DNA from: Enterococcus lacertideformus
GTDB taxonomy: Bacteria; Bacillota; Bacilli; Lactobacillales; Enterococcaceae
Assembly: GCA_015680865.1 (NCBI GenBank)
Contig: JADAKE010000017.1
Coordinates: 186,001-250,000 of the forward strand
Direction: 5' to 3'
Length of the DNA stretch: 64,000 bases
Below are positions 44,131-55,535 of the stretch, piece after piece (the stretch's first letter is position 1; each line of letters opens with the position of its first letter). The position numbers and the translations under genes are program-made. A model generated the notes under the pieces. It was not told where the DNA came from and did not search any database. It worked only from the letters and a program-made list of their open reading frames with translations.

Positions 44131-45167
44131 TTAAAGGGATAACCCTTTTAAAATCTCTTTTGCTGCAGCTTCATCTGTGATGAGCCACGTCTGCTTTGGT
44201 GCATTTTTCATATAAGCTCGAATTGCTTTTGCTTTTGACTTGCCCCCAGCAATTGCAAGAATGATGGGTACATTCGCCAAATCTTTCAATTCGATGCCGA
44301 TCCGAGGAACTTTATAGACGACTTCTCCATTTTCATTGAAGAAATAGCCGAAAGATTCCGCTACCGCATTGGCCTGTTTTAGCATAACTAATTCCTTTTC
44401 AGTCATTTTTCGTCGTGCAGCCATGTGTAAAACACGTCCAATACTATGAATAACACAATTTGCCTGGCTAATCAGGTTTAACACTTCTTGAATAGATGGT
44501 TCGTTGAGCAAAGAATTGTACGTAGCTAAACTCAATTGTTCTGGAACATACAACGCCCGATGATTTCCCCTTGCTTTCGTAGCCATTCTAGCACTTACGG
44601 AGTTCGCTTGTACAGTCACAGCTTCTCCTATCCCACCAAGGGCTGGTACAAATAGATTGTGTCGCTGGTTGTTTTCCAAGTTAGTCAGTTGTTCAGCAAC
44701 TATAGCCATCGTTGTTCCCCCCATCACAGCAATGATGTTATTACCTTCTGGGAGTAATAAATCCAAAGATTCATTTAACGCTTCACCAAAAGCATCCGCA
44801 ACTTTAGGCTGGTCCTCACTGTTTCCTGACACAACGATACAGCGCTGATTCCCGAAATACTCCGCCAGTTTTTTTCTGTCTGGTGCATTCCTAAAAGCTG
44901 GTCCATGAAGTCTTCAAGACTTTGATAAACCTCTTTTCCTTTTGCAGTCAACGTCATACCACTTTTGGAGGTATAGATCAGATCTAACTGTTTCAATAGA
45001 TCTGTTTCTGTTCGTAATACGCGTTCTGTAATGCCCATGCTTTCTGACAAACTCCGACGACCGATGGGCTGCATCCAATAAATATTACGTAAAATTTTAT
45101 AGCGTTCCTGTAAAACCTCAATAATATCTGGTGCAACAGACTCAATCATTTTCAATTCATCTAGCAT
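44131..45167 (-). pseudogene. cggR: Central glycolytic genes regulator CggR, frameshifted
   Basis: CggR represses the gap operon and is released by fructose-1,6-bisphosphate. The N-terminal helix-turn-helix (PIGRRSLSESMGITERV) lies in the frame starting at 45167. The SorC-type effector domain (MGGTTMAIV, PALGGIGE) lies in another frame, up to 44832. Seven A at 44869-44875 where eight are expected explains the shift; repaired length is 345 residues. The truncated product would keep the DNA-binding domain but not the sugar-binding or oligomerisation domain, so operon control is probably lost or altered. Confidence 0.88.
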
Positions 45168-45184
45168 AGCGATCTCCTTAGTTG

Positions 45185-45220
45185 GACATTATTCGTCCAA
45201 TGTAGACTCAAAACGACCCA
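45185..45220 (-). promoter_or_regulatory. CggR operator (two direct half-sites)
   Basis: The minus strand reads TGGGTC-N6-AGTC-N4-TTGGAC-N6-TGTC, 18-53 bp upstream of cggR. It has the same spacing as the Bacillus subtilis CggR operator (CGGGACN6TGTCN4CGGGACN6TGTC). Confidence 0.65.
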
Positions 45221-45327
45221 AGCACGATAAAAAAAGAAGACTTTCCAATTTCTAAAATTATTAAAAAGGAAAATCTCAACATCACGTGTTTTAGTCTAAC
45301 AGTTTTATTCGGTTTTTTCAACAAAAA

Positions 45328-45360
45328 AGACCAGAAAAAACTTTTCATTTTTTCTAGTCT
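45328..45360 (-). terminator. Terminator of rpoN
   Basis: AGACTAGAAAAAATG with CTTTTTTCTGGTCT-type pairing (AGACcAGAAAAAA/TTTTTTCTaGTCT), just beyond the rpoN stop. Confidence 0.65.
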
Positions 45361-45369
45361 GAGCTCACA

Positions 45370-46713
45370 TTATTTATCATAACGTTTTCTTTTTGATGAA
45401 CTTGGGATTCCTAGCAGATCTCGATACTTTGCAACCGTTCTTCGAGAAATCAATATTTTATCTTTTTTTAATAATTCTACAATTTTTTGATCAGAAAGCG
45501 GCTTACTTTTGTCTTCTTGATTTACTAATTCTTGAATTTTCCTTTGTGCCGTATCCGCGGATAAATCTTCCACTGTTTTTGTATTGTTTTGTTGGATCCT
45601 CGTCGTAAAGAACTTTCTAAGCTCAAATACCCCAAATTCTGTTTCTAAATATTTTCCGTTCACTGCTCGACTGACAGTTGATTCATGTACATCGATTTCT
45701 TTTGCCACTTCTTTTAGTGTCAAAGGTTTGATCGGTCTTTCTTTACTGGTAAAGAAAGCTTGTTGGTTAGCAACAATGATCTGGGCAACTCGTAAAATCG
45801 TATCTCCTCTTTGCAAAATCGTTTTTTTCAACCATTCAAACTCCTGTTTCCGCTCTTTTAGATAAGCTTGCGTTTCTTTGTCTGCTTTTTTTTGCATTTG
45901 GTTAAAATAGTTTTCTTGAAAACGCACATCCGGCTGGTTTCCTCTTTTTGATACAACGTGCACATGTTGATCTTGATCAATGATCACTTTTACATCTGGG
46001 ATAATGTACAACTCGCTATTTCGATCAAAAATACGACCAGGGCTAGGACTAAGAGTCTGGATGTAGTCAAAAATTTTTTGGACTTCACTTAATTCGATAT
46101 CAAAATGCTGAGCAATTTCTTTCCATTTACGATCTACTAATAAATCAAAACATTCTTCTAAGATAATATAAGCTAGCTCCGGTGCAAAATCGTCTCTTTA
46201 TGTTTGGAGCATTAAACATTCTTGTAAACTTCGCGCCCTACGCCTGCTGGTTCCAATTGTTGCACCAAAGTCAGCGCATCAAGGATCTCAATCGAAGTAG
46301 CATTTGTATCTTCTTGTGCTTGTTTTAAATCAATCGTTAGAAAACCATTCAAATCGATATATTCTACTAAAATAAAGAACTAATTTGCGCAAAAAAGTGT
46401 CTCGATAATTCAAATGGATTTGTTCGATTAATGATTAAAATAAATAGGTACTTGTATCTGGGATTTGATTTAGATAATTGGTTTCTTCGTGGTCACTGGA
46501 TATTTTGATCTTTTGATTATTCGACTGCCATTCTGGCTCTACAACTTCTACTAAGGGATTTTCTAACGCTTGATTTTCCACAAATGCTAGTAATTCTTCA
46601 CTATTATATTGCAAAACTTGAATGGACTGTTGCAGTTGTTGTGTCATGGCTAATTTTTGTGTTTGTTTTTGTTTTTGCGAAAAGTTTTGTTGAAATTTCA
46701 TTTTTTTGTCCAT
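45370..46713 (-). pseudogene. rpoN: RNA polymerase sigma-54 factor RpoN, multiply inactivated
   Basis: Sigma-54 directs activator-dependent transcription, in enterococci mainly of mannose-family PTS operons. The N-terminus (46713) has the glutamine-rich activator region (MTQQLQQSIQVLQ). The C-terminus keeps the RpoN box (RRTVAKYRDLLG). Between them are four lesions: TAA at 46435-46437, one extra T at 46369-46372, one missing G at 46236-46238, and TAA at 46198-46200. Corrected length is 447 residues, the family norm. This is the most damaged gene in the window and clearly nonfunctional. Confidence 0.92.
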
Positions 46714-46760
46714 TCCCCTTGTAATTTTTTTTTGGTTTCGTTACAATTATTCCAGTACTT

Positions 46761-46832
46761 GCGTCCTTAGTGTAGTGGATATCACGTAAGATTCCGGTTC
46801 TTGAGACGGGGGTTCGATTCCCTCAGGACGCG
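46761..46832 (+). tRNA. tRNA-Arg (anticodon CCG)
   Basis: Seven-bp acceptor GCGTCCT/AGGACGC, a D-arm, anticodon stem TAAGA/TCTTG with loop TTCCGGT, and a T-arm GGGGG/CCCTC with TTCGATT. The CCA end is not encoded. All stems pair, unlike the tRNA-Tyr above. Confidence 0.93.
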
Positions 46833-46885
46833 TCTCTTGTTATCTTAGCACATTTGTGAAAATTTTTCCTTTTAAATTTATATTC

Positions 46886-46920
46886 AAAAAAACTGGTTCT
46901 TATCAAAGAACCAGCTTTTT
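46886..46920 (+). terminator. Terminator of tRNA-Arg
   Basis: A 12-bp stem AAACTGGTTCTT/AAGAACCAGCTTTT with a 4-nt loop, 54 bp after the tRNA. Confidence 0.8.
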
Positions 46921-46993
46921 GGTATTTCTTACATTTCTTTCTTGTGACTTAACGGTTTAATCAGGGTATCCTCCGTTTACACTCATCTTTTAT

Positions 46994-47215
46994 TTAAGAA
47001 GATGGAAGCTGGATTTCCTCAATCAATCGATTAAGGGAGTGAGCTAAAAATAACATGGCAAAACTAAAAAGGAAGCTTGCACCCAAATATTCTGCCACAA
47101 ATGCCTCGCCAAAAACACCTCGATCAGCAAGTGAATTTGATACTAAGATCGGCACAAAAAATAAACTGAACCCTGCCAAAAGATTAATGCCTAATTTTAA
47201 GAGTGGTTTGACCAT
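46994..47215 (-). CDS. Small membrane protein
   Basis: A 73-residue protein with two predicted membrane helices (LLAGFSLFFVPILVSN and ASFLFSFAMLFLAHSL). ATG 47215 has an AATAAGGAG site. A longer open frame joins it to the upstream secreted protein, but that fusion seems to come from an extra T that removes the upstream stop. Function unknown; it could be an accessory or immunity-like protein of the preceding gene, but nothing in the sequence proves that. Confidence 0.6.
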   Translation of the reverse strand: MVKPLLKLGINLLAGFSLFFVPILVSNSLADRGVFGEAFVAEYLGASFLFSFAMLFLAHSLNRLIEEIQLPSS

Positions 47216-47241
47216 CCGAAACTCCTTATTTTCTTTATTTC

Positions 47242-47859
47242 TCAATAAAAAAGTGACTCTACTTTCCACATATCTATACTGATAGTGATTACTAGCACTA
47301 CTTACACCGAATTTAACATTAGTAGCATTTCCTACATTAATGTTCACACCAGCATTCCAAGATGTTGTTCCATTATTAAAGAAATCCCCATTCACAATAT
47401 AAAAGATACGGTTTGCATTTTCTAAGCTTACATACACATTTCCAGAAAATTGTTTCGATAACCCATTATAGCCACGTATCATATTTACCTCTACTATTCT
47501 TTTTATAGCTCTAAAATTACCACTTTCGCTTGTTTCACAATAAAATCTCATAGTAGGTTTATAGCTAGCATTTACAATGAACATTTGTGACAATGTTCTA
47601 TAGGTAGCCTTACTTTGAATCCATTAAATCAGAGTAGCCAATCCTTTGTTGCGCCTCAGCTATGGATATTTCATAATCTTCGGCAATTTACTCAATCATC
47701 TGTTCAAATGTCATTACTCCAGAGATCATTTCATCTGCTTAAGTTTTTTGAATATTTATCTTTCCCACCGTTTGTTGAGTAGCGTATGTTTCAGTTGAAA
47801 CAAAAATTGCCACAAACGTCATTAGTAATACAGCAAATATAAATTTCCTTTTTTTTCAT
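47242..47859 (-). pseudogene. Secreted protein of the DUF5626-like type, heavily mutated
   Basis: The reconstructed frame starts at ATG 47859 with a signal peptide (KFIFAVLLMTFVAIFVS...TYA). A short helical segment and a beta-rich domain follow (KPTMRFYCETSESGNF, GYNGLSKQFSGNVYVSLENA, ASNHYQYRYVESRVTF). Lesions: eight A instead of seven after the start, TAA at 47739-47741 and 47688-47690, a shift near 47610, and an extra T at the end. I believe this matches a secreted enterococcal family of unknown function; the name is from memory and uncertain. Confidence 0.6.
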
Positions 47860-47879
47860 GAAATCTCTCTTTTCAATTT

Positions 47880-47903
47880 ATTGTAATTGATATCGATTAC
47901 AAT
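47880..47903. promoter_or_regulatory. 24-bp near-perfect palindrome, possible operator
   Basis: ATTGTAAT-TGATATCG-ATTACAAT, 22 of 24 positions symmetric, 21 bp upstream of the secreted protein start. It resembles metalloregulator boxes in its arms but has a longer centre. Regulator unknown. Confidence 0.4.
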
Positions 47904-48031
47904 TATAGGTTAACTTAATAACATTCGTGATGAAACCTTTATTTTGCTTAATTAAAAATAAGCAGAGTCATTTATTGTGATCTCCTGTCTATTTTTTTGG
48001 GAATGATAAATGCGCGAAAGATAAACTATTT

Positions 48032-49024
48032 TTAAAAGATAAGCGCTTCCTCTTCTCTGAGGTAATCCAAGTTTTTCCCTTTGGCTAAAGCCATCACACA
48101 TATGACCATATTTTTATAAGATTGATTTAATCCAACCCCGCCTTTTTTAGGCATTTTAATGATTGGGATGATTTCACGGTATTTTTCTACCGCTGGGTTT
48201 TCAACTGACATAGCCGCAGCAGCAGGAATCCCCATCTCATTAAAGGCTGCCCCTACAACACTTGAACCATTGATGCCAAAAAACCAGAAAAAATGTAAAA
48301 ATAAATAGGCAATAATCATGGCACCTAAAGTATTTCCTAAACTTAACAACGGTGTTTGTAAAAATTTAAATAAGATCTCTTGTAAATTTCCATATGTAGT
48401 CAGGTCCGCTAACCAGTTCGCTATCATAAAGAAAGTTAAAATAACAAAACTTGGGATCAATGCTTCAAAGGATTTCACGACAGTTGGCGGCACGCCATCA
48501 GGCATTTTAATCGTCCATCCCCTTCGAATCAAAGCCACAAACATTCGCGTTGCTAATAAAGCGACAACCATACCTAAAAATAAACCGCTTGATCCCATCC
48601 AACGTAAGGGTAAGCTGCTTACTTCATATACTTCAGTGCTTCCATCTTGTGTAAATAATGTAGAAAAAGGAGTCACAATAAAAAATGAAACTAACGAAAT
48701 AATTGCGGCTTGCATGGCATCAACTTTAAACTGTTTTGCTAAACTATAACCAATTCCTGCAACAGCTAAGATCGTCATAATATCAAAGCTTGCAGTTGCA
48801 GGTTTGTTAAACATGACGGCCCAATCTTTACCTAAATAGCTAGCCATGAATTCATTCCAATTTGGAATAGGAAAGTTGGTCAATACCAAAAATAGCGATC
48901 CTACGATCAGTAAAGGGGTAGAAAGTAAAAAACCATCTCGTATAGCGATTAAGTATTTGTTTTCTCCAATTGTTGTTGCCATCGGTGTAAGTACTTTTTC
49001 CAACCAATTCAAAAATTTTTGCAT
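48032..49024 (-). pseudogene. PTS cellobiose-family EIIC fused to the tail of a GrdB-like reductase
   Basis: Residues 1-261 are a typical EIIC (membrane helices; MPDGVPPTVVKSFEALIPS; FFWFFGINGSSVVG). A normal EIIC has about 430 residues and continues with further helices. Here the frame runs from about 48240 into a soluble tail (MGIPAAAAMSVENPAVEKYR...ALAKGK...EEE) resembling the C-terminus of glycine/betaine reductase component B-like proteins. Inference: a deletion joined two genes in frame. The sugar channel is incomplete, so transport is probably lost. Confidence 0.65.
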
Positions 49025-49077
49025 TCGTTTTCCTCCTCACTTTGCCATTCAAATAATTACATTTGCAAGAAACAACT

Positions 49078-49407
49078 TTACTTTCTGCTTTCTTTGATTA
49101 ACTTTAAAACACCTTTCATTGCACGTTCACCATCCATCATGCCATATGCTTGGGTATCAATTATGCCAACAGGAATACCTTGGGGTTCGAATGTCTTTTT
49201 CAGCTTATCACTTAAATGACGAACCTGTGGCCCCAGTAAAATAGCTACTGGTTTTTCTTGTTCCACTTTTTCTTCCGCATGAATCGCTGGAAATGCTTGG
49301 ATTTCTAGAGGCATGTGATGTTTGTCTACTACTTCCATCATTTTGGTAACCATTATGCTTGTTGACATTCCTGCTTCACAGAATAAATAAATCTTTTTTG
49401 TTGCCAT
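49078..49407 (-). CDS. PTS lactose/cellobiose-family EIIB
   Basis: A 109-residue phosphocarrier with the active-site cysteine in YLFCEAGMSTS (Cys-10) and the LLGPQVRHL segment. It lies between EIIC and an aspartylglucosaminidase gene, so the substrate is probably a beta-linked amino sugar or glycan fragment. Intact, but its EIIC partner is truncated. Paralogous to the dead EIIB at 15888. Confidence 0.9.
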   Translation of the reverse strand: MATKKIYLFCEAGMSTSIMVTKMMEVVDKHHMPLEIQAFPAIHAEEKVEQEKPVAILLGPQVRHLSDKLKKTFEPQGIPVGIIDTQAYGMMDGERAMKGVLKLIKESRK

Positions 49408-49469
49408 TTTTTCTCCTCCTTATATATACGTATACGCTGATTTTCAGCTAAATAACTCCGAAACCGAGA

Positions 49470-50417
49470 TCAAACTGGGGCTTTGATCCGTTTTTCATAA
49501 GCATCCAACCATTCTTTGGTGATTGGCTCAATGATAGTTGTTTGATCTATCCCTGGATTAGCCAAGTAGATTGCTGGTTGTTCATTTTCAGTTGCAACGG
49601 TAAATGTAAATTCGACATTTGTCGCAGCTCCCCATTCACCTTCTTTGTTCATGGCAACTAATGAAAAAGCACCCGCTTTGCCATAACGCTCTTTTAATAA
49701 ATCTGTAAAAGAATACACAGCTTGATCACAGGCTTTTTGTGGGGTGACGCCTTCTCCCATCAAGCGAACGATTTCATAAGCTAAACAGCCTTTCATCAAA
49801 TCTTCTCCTAAACCTGTAGCAGTAGCGCCCCCTATTTGACTGTCCACATAAAAGCCAGAACCAGATAAAGGTGAGTCGCCTACTCGTCCTTGTTTTTTCA
49901 TAAATAGCCCCGAACTGGAAGTTCCGACCGCCATTGCTTGGTGCTGATCTAAAGAAACAACTCCCACCGTATCGTGTCCGTCATATGGACTGAGATTGGA
50001 CTTTGCTATTTCTTCTATTCGTTTTTGCCAAACTTTTTTAGCACGTAGCGTCAACATATTTTTACGCTCAAAGCCTGCTAAAGTTGCATATTCTGTTGCT
50101 CCTTGTCCTACAAGAAAACTATTGAACTTTTCATTACTCAATTTTCTGGCAACTGATATTGGATTCGCAACATCTGCGATCCCAGCCACTGCCCCAATTT
50201 TGAACGTATCTCCATCCATAAAAGCCGCATCCATTTCTACAATCCCTCGTTCGTTCGGCAAACCGCCATAGCCAACTGATTTATAAAATGGATAGTCCTC
50301 TACACATTTGATTGAACTTTCCACGGCATCTCCGCATGTTACTTCCTGTTCTAACAATTCTTTGGCGACTAGCACACCATCATGTGCCATACGCCACGTT
50401 GCGATAATTCCCCACAT
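49470..50417 (-). CDS. N4-(beta-N-acetylglucosaminyl)-L-asparaginase (aspartylglucosaminidase)
   Basis: A 315-residue N-terminal-nucleophile hydrolase that cleaves GlcNAc-Asn bonds. Self-cleavage would expose the threonine in YDGHDTVGVV (about residue 171). The substrate loop GRVGDSPLSGSG and the end motif GGATATGLGEDLMKG fit the family. There is no signal peptide, so it acts on imported glycoasparagines, consistent with the PTS and dipeptidase neighbours. Complete. Confidence 0.87.
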   Translation of the reverse strand: MWGIIATWRMAHDGVLVAKELLEQEVTCGDAVESSIKCVEDYPFYKSVGYGGLPNERGIVEMDAAFMDGDTFKIGAVAGIADVANPISVARKLSNEKFNSFLVGQGATEYATLAGFERKNMLTLRAKKVWQKRIEEIAKSNLSPYDGHDTVGVVSLDQHQAMAVGTSSSGLFMKKQGRVGDSPLSGSGFYVDSQIGGATATGLGEDLMKGCLAYEIVRLMGEGVTPQKACDQAVYSFTDLLKERYGKAGAFSLVAMNKEGEWGAATNVEFTFTVATENEQPAIYLANPGIDQTTIIEPITKEWLDAYEKRIKAPV

Positions 50418-50470
50418 GTTTAACCCTCCTATATAGCGCTTACATCTATTTTTTTTAAATATATAACTGT

Positions 50471-52499
<2,029 letters not shown>

Positions 52500-52609
52500 G
52501 TTCGTTTCTCCTTACACGTTCTCCTAAACTCATATCATCTTCTTCATTTTTTATCAATGAACAAGTATTTTTTATTTAGTAATAGAAGAAAGCTTTATTC
52601 ACTAAATAA

Positions 52610-52631
52610 GTATATACCAAAAAGTATATAC
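52610..52631. promoter_or_regulatory. Two GTATATAC operators upstream of the glycan operon
   Basis: GTATATAC occurs at 52610-52617 and 52624-52631, centres 14 bp apart, matching the HutC-subfamily consensus GTNTANAC. Probable binding sites of the adjacent GntR. Confidence 0.6.
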
Positions 52632-52655
52632 TTACACTTAGAATTTCATTTTAAT

Positions 52656-52709
52656 CAAAAAAACCAAAGAGACATAAATGAAAGTCAGCTTCATTACGTT
52701 TCTTTGGCT
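52656..52709 (-). terminator. Terminator of the zinc-ribbon gene
   Basis: Minus-strand AATAAGCCAAAGAAACGTAATGAA...TTCATTTATGTCTCTTTGGTTTTTTT, a 20-bp imperfect stem with a T run. It shares the AATAAGCCAAAGAA start with the rpoE terminator. Confidence 0.78.
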
Positions 52710-52766
52710 TATTTGATTATATTTTATAGATGTTATTCTTTTATTTGTTACTATTAGCCATATTTT

Positions 52767-53168
52767 TTACTTTTCATGGTAAGGGATATAATTTTCATAA
52801 CTATCTACACGGTTTGTTTCTTCATTTTCAAGGAATGTAGTTGTTACACCGAGCCAGTTTGTATTGATTGGATCATTCAATAACCATTCCTGTTCCTCAA
52901 CCATTCTTTGGTAGTCTGCTGCACTGATAATTGCCCCAGTTTTAATATTTTGGTACTTACTTGGGCATACTTCTTCTTTTTTAGACTGGTTAGCTTCTTT
53001 ATCAATATACGAAACAAAATAGCCATGCGACAACTTCTCTTTTACTATATAATTGCATTTTGGGCAACGTATCGGCATTTCTTCTTTACGATGGTGGACG
53101 ATATTACGTACCTCATTAAAGTAAAACTTGGTTTGGCATTTCGGACAGATTAATTTGTCATCTAGCAT
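52767..53168 (-). CDS. Zinc-ribbon protein of unknown function
   Basis: A 133-residue protein whose N-terminus has two CPKC pairs (residues 8-11 and about 35-38), a typical zinc ribbon, followed by a charged linker and a tryptophan-containing tail (EWLLNDPINTNWLGV). No catalytic motif. Monocistronic, with its own terminator. Confidence 0.65.
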   Translation of the reverse strand: MLDDKLICPKCQTKFYFNEVRNIVHHRKEEMPIRCPKCNYIVKEKLSHGYFVSYIDKEANQSKKEEVCPSKYQNIKTGAIISAADYQRMVEEQEWLLNDPINTNWLGVTTTFLENEETNRVDSYENYIPYHEK

Positions 53169-53270
53169 TTTGAACGTCTCCTTTTTATTACTACGTACTA
53201 TTATTTAAACTATTTATTTATAGTAACGCAATTAAAGAAACGATTATCTTTTTAATTTTTTATTTTTTCT

Positions 53271-54164
53271 TTAATTATTTAAATAATCTGGAGAGGCTAA
53301 AATTTTCTTAGTAACTTCTTTTGGTATAACAAATATGGGATTTCCCATGTAACCTGGAGCAATGACGAATTGATCATATACAATTACTAGTTCGTGATTC
53401 TTATTGATGTAAAATTGACTCTTTGCCTTAACTAATGAGGTTTCTTTGACTATACCATTTTTAAAGTCATCTTCTGTCCAATAATAATTATTAGGATTTT
53501 CTTTCACTTGCTTTTGTATTTGGGCTTTGATTTCAGTTGACAATACTGAAACATAGCGGTCATCTTTAAATAAAAGCGGAAGTGAAAGAACAACTCCATT
53601 TTTTTTATCAATTGTGTCATATTTTTTTTCAGTGTAACTATCGGCAGCAGTTTGGGTAAACTTTCTTTCAATCACTAAAAAACGTGCATCATCCAATACT
53701 TTCTGATAATCGCCTGTCACTTGCAGATGATCACTCTTGAAATTTCGGTACTGGACTTTTGCTTTTTCAAACGCTACTTGGCCTTCACGGAAATATTTTT
53801 TGTTTAAACCATTTATTGTTTGGTTGATTTGCTTTTCATTTGTACTTATTTGAGGCACACGAATATTAATTTCTCCATCAAATAGTGTTTCTCCTGCGAC
53901 TAGTTTTACTACTGAATTAATAATGGGTAGATCTTCAGCAAAACTACGTACTCTATCGCTAAAAAAGACACTGCTGATCACAATAAGTGTCAAGGCAAAA
54001 GAAAATATTCCACCTTTCACCTGTTTTTTTCTTTTCATTCGTTTAGCCAATCGTTGCTCTTCTAGAAAATAGCGATCCATCGTCTCTTTCTTAATTTCTT
54101 CGGGAATTTCTTGTTTTTGGTACACCTGTTTTAACTGCTCAAGTTCTTTTTTCGCTGAATACAT
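53271..54164 (-). CDS. rsiV: Anti-sigma factor RsiV
   Basis: A 297-residue single-pass membrane protein: cytoplasmic N-terminal sigma-binding segment, helix GGIFSFALTLIVISSVFF near residue 55, and an extracellular DUF3298/DUF4163 domain that in related bacteria binds lysozyme and triggers cleavage. It follows sigV by 18 bp. Complete. Confidence 0.85.
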   Translation of the reverse strand: MYSAKKELEQLKQVYQKQEIPEEIKKETMDRYFLEEQRLAKRMKRKKQVKGGIFSFALTLIVISSVFFSDRVRSFAEDLPIINSVVKLVAGETLFDGEINIRVPQISTNEKQINQTINGLNKKYFREGQVAFEKAKVQYRNFKSDHLQVTGDYQKVLDDARFLVIERKFTQTAADSYTEKKYDTIDKKNGVVLSLPLLFKDDRYVSVLSTEIKAQIQKQVKENPNNYYWTEDDFKNGIVKETSLVKAKSQFYINKNHELVIVYDQFVIAPGYMGNPIFVIPKEVTKKILASPDYLNN

Positions 54165-54182
54165 CCTTCTTTCTCTCCTCTA

Positions 54183-54683
54183 TTATAAGATTTTTCTTAA
54201 CTGGTTTAATGTCCGATACATTTTGGTTTTTACTGTGTTTTCATTTAAATCTAAGATGAGAGCAACTTCTTTTAAGCGGAACCCTTCAAAAAAATGTAAA
54301 ACTAAAATTTCCTTTTCTGGGCTATCAATTTTTTCCAAAATAGTGTATAACTCCTTGACAGAATATATCCTAGGGAAAGAAACTTTAACATTTTCTTCCT
54401 CAAGCACTTCCCATGGATGACGCTTTTGTTTACGCCAAGCATCTACTGCTGTACGAAGCAATATCCGATAGAACCAAGGCGAAAAATGTTCAATTTCTTC
54501 GCCATTCTCAAAAGCATTTAAGGCTTTATGGAAACTATCTTGTAGCACATCAAGTGCTTCTTCTTTGTTGTGAACATAGTTCATGGTGACCCGAAACATT
54601 TTATCGTATTCATTTTGAATCAAGTTATTTAATAAGCACTTTGATTTTTCAAGTTGCTTCTTTTTCTTATACTGTTTAAAAAT
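54183..54683 (-). CDS. sigV: ECF sigma factor SigV, apparent AUU start
   Basis: SigV directs the lysozyme-resistance response. Regions 2 (DVLQDSFHKALNAF, SPWFYRILLRTAVDAWR) and 4 (LVLHFFEGFRLKEVALILDLNENTVKTKMYR) are intact. The family length of 166 residues needs a start at 54683, where the codon is ATT, placed 6 bp after a strong GGAGAGG site. The nearest standard start is TTG 54623, which removes 20 residues and lacks a site. Either an AUU start gives low expression or ATG mutated to ATT. Confidence 0.78.
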   Translation of the reverse strand: MFKQYKKKKQLEKSKCLLNNLIQNEYDKMFRVTMNYVHNKEEALDVLQDSFHKALNAFENGEEIEHFSPWFYRILLRTAVDAWRKQKRHPWEVLEEENVKVSFPRIYSVKELYTILEKIDSPEKEILVLHFFEGFRLKEVALILDLNENTVKTKMYRTLNQLRKIL

Positions 54684-54797
54684 AAAACCCCTCTCCTTTC
54701 CCTCTCACTTATTAAGACGTACGAACATGCGAAAAAGTTTCAAAAAGTTTAGTTTTGTGTGAAAAAATGTGCATAAAAAAAGAGGTGGGTATACAAA

Positions 54798-54854
54798 AAT
54801 AAGCCAGAAAATCATGAAAATAGTTTTTTCTATTTTCAGATTCTTTGGCTTATT
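54798..54854 (-). terminator. Terminator of rpoE
   Basis: Minus-strand AATAAGCCAAAGAATCTGAAAATAG...CTATTTTCATGATTTTCTGGCTTATTTTT, one long imperfect hairpin starting 46 bp after the rpoE stop. Confidence 0.85.
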
Positions 54855-54899
54855 TGTTCACGCTGGATCATTTTGTCGCAATTTTTTGAACACTAGGAA

Positions 54900-55460
54900 T
54901 TATTCTTCTGTAAACTCTTCGTCTTCGATGTTTCCTGGCAGTTCTTCTTCGTCATCGCTTGTATCGTCTGCTCCTATTTCTTGTAAGTCAGAGTTATAAG
55001 CTGCGATTTCTTCATCATCATCGTCATCATCGTCAAAAAGATCATCATCTTCATCAGACAAATCAGTATCTTCTGGGTCGTCATCATTATAATCGATTGC
55101 ATCTTCATCATCGTTGATAAAGGCATTAACTTTTTTACGTTTGCGACGACGAGGTGTGTCTTCATCTTCTTCGTCAATTCCATGGCTGACTTCTTCATCA
55201 ATTGAATCAATCGCATACCATGAACGCAAGCCCCAACGATTGTCACCTAATGAAATAAAGCTACCATCAATATTTAAGTCAGTATAAAATTGTGCGAGTG
55301 AATCACGAATTTCACTATCTGATTTTCCAAGATAAGTTTGGATTTGGTTTGCTAAATCAGAAAAGTCCATCACATCACCACGTTGTTCTAAGATCGCGTG
55401 TGCTACTTCGATCATTGATAACTCGCTTTTATTTGCACCTTCAAATACACTAATTTCCAA
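54900..55460 (-). CDS. rpoE: RNA polymerase delta subunit
   Basis: A 186-residue protein: folded N-terminal HARE-HTH domain ([26 protein letters not shown]) and a very acidic C-terminal half rich in Asp/Glu, which displaces nucleic acids and speeds enzyme recycling. Typical of Firmicutes. Complete. Confidence 0.95.
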   Translation of the reverse strand: MEISVFEGANKSELSMIEVAHAILEQRGDVMDFSDLANQIQTYLGKSDSEIRDSLAQFYTDLNIDGSFISLGDNRWGLRSWYAIDSIDEEVSHGIDEEDEDTPRRRKRKKVNAFINDDEDAIDYNDDDPEDTDLSDEDDDLFDDDDDDDEEIAAYNSDLQEIGADDTSDDEEELPGNIEDEEFTEE

Positions 55461-55535
55461 TCAGGACACGTCCTTTCACAGTCTACTCTTTATCATACAA
55501 AATCATAAGTAAAAAATCAAACGTTTCTTTGCGAT

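Noticed and set aside
46994..47593. A 199-residue fusion of a secreted domain and membrane helices
   Set aside because: A ribosome site and ATG separate the two parts, and an extra T explains the missing stop.
54974..55246. 90-codon methionine-rich frame inside rpoE
   Set aside because: Shadow of the acidic GAT-rich coding sequence of the delta subunit.
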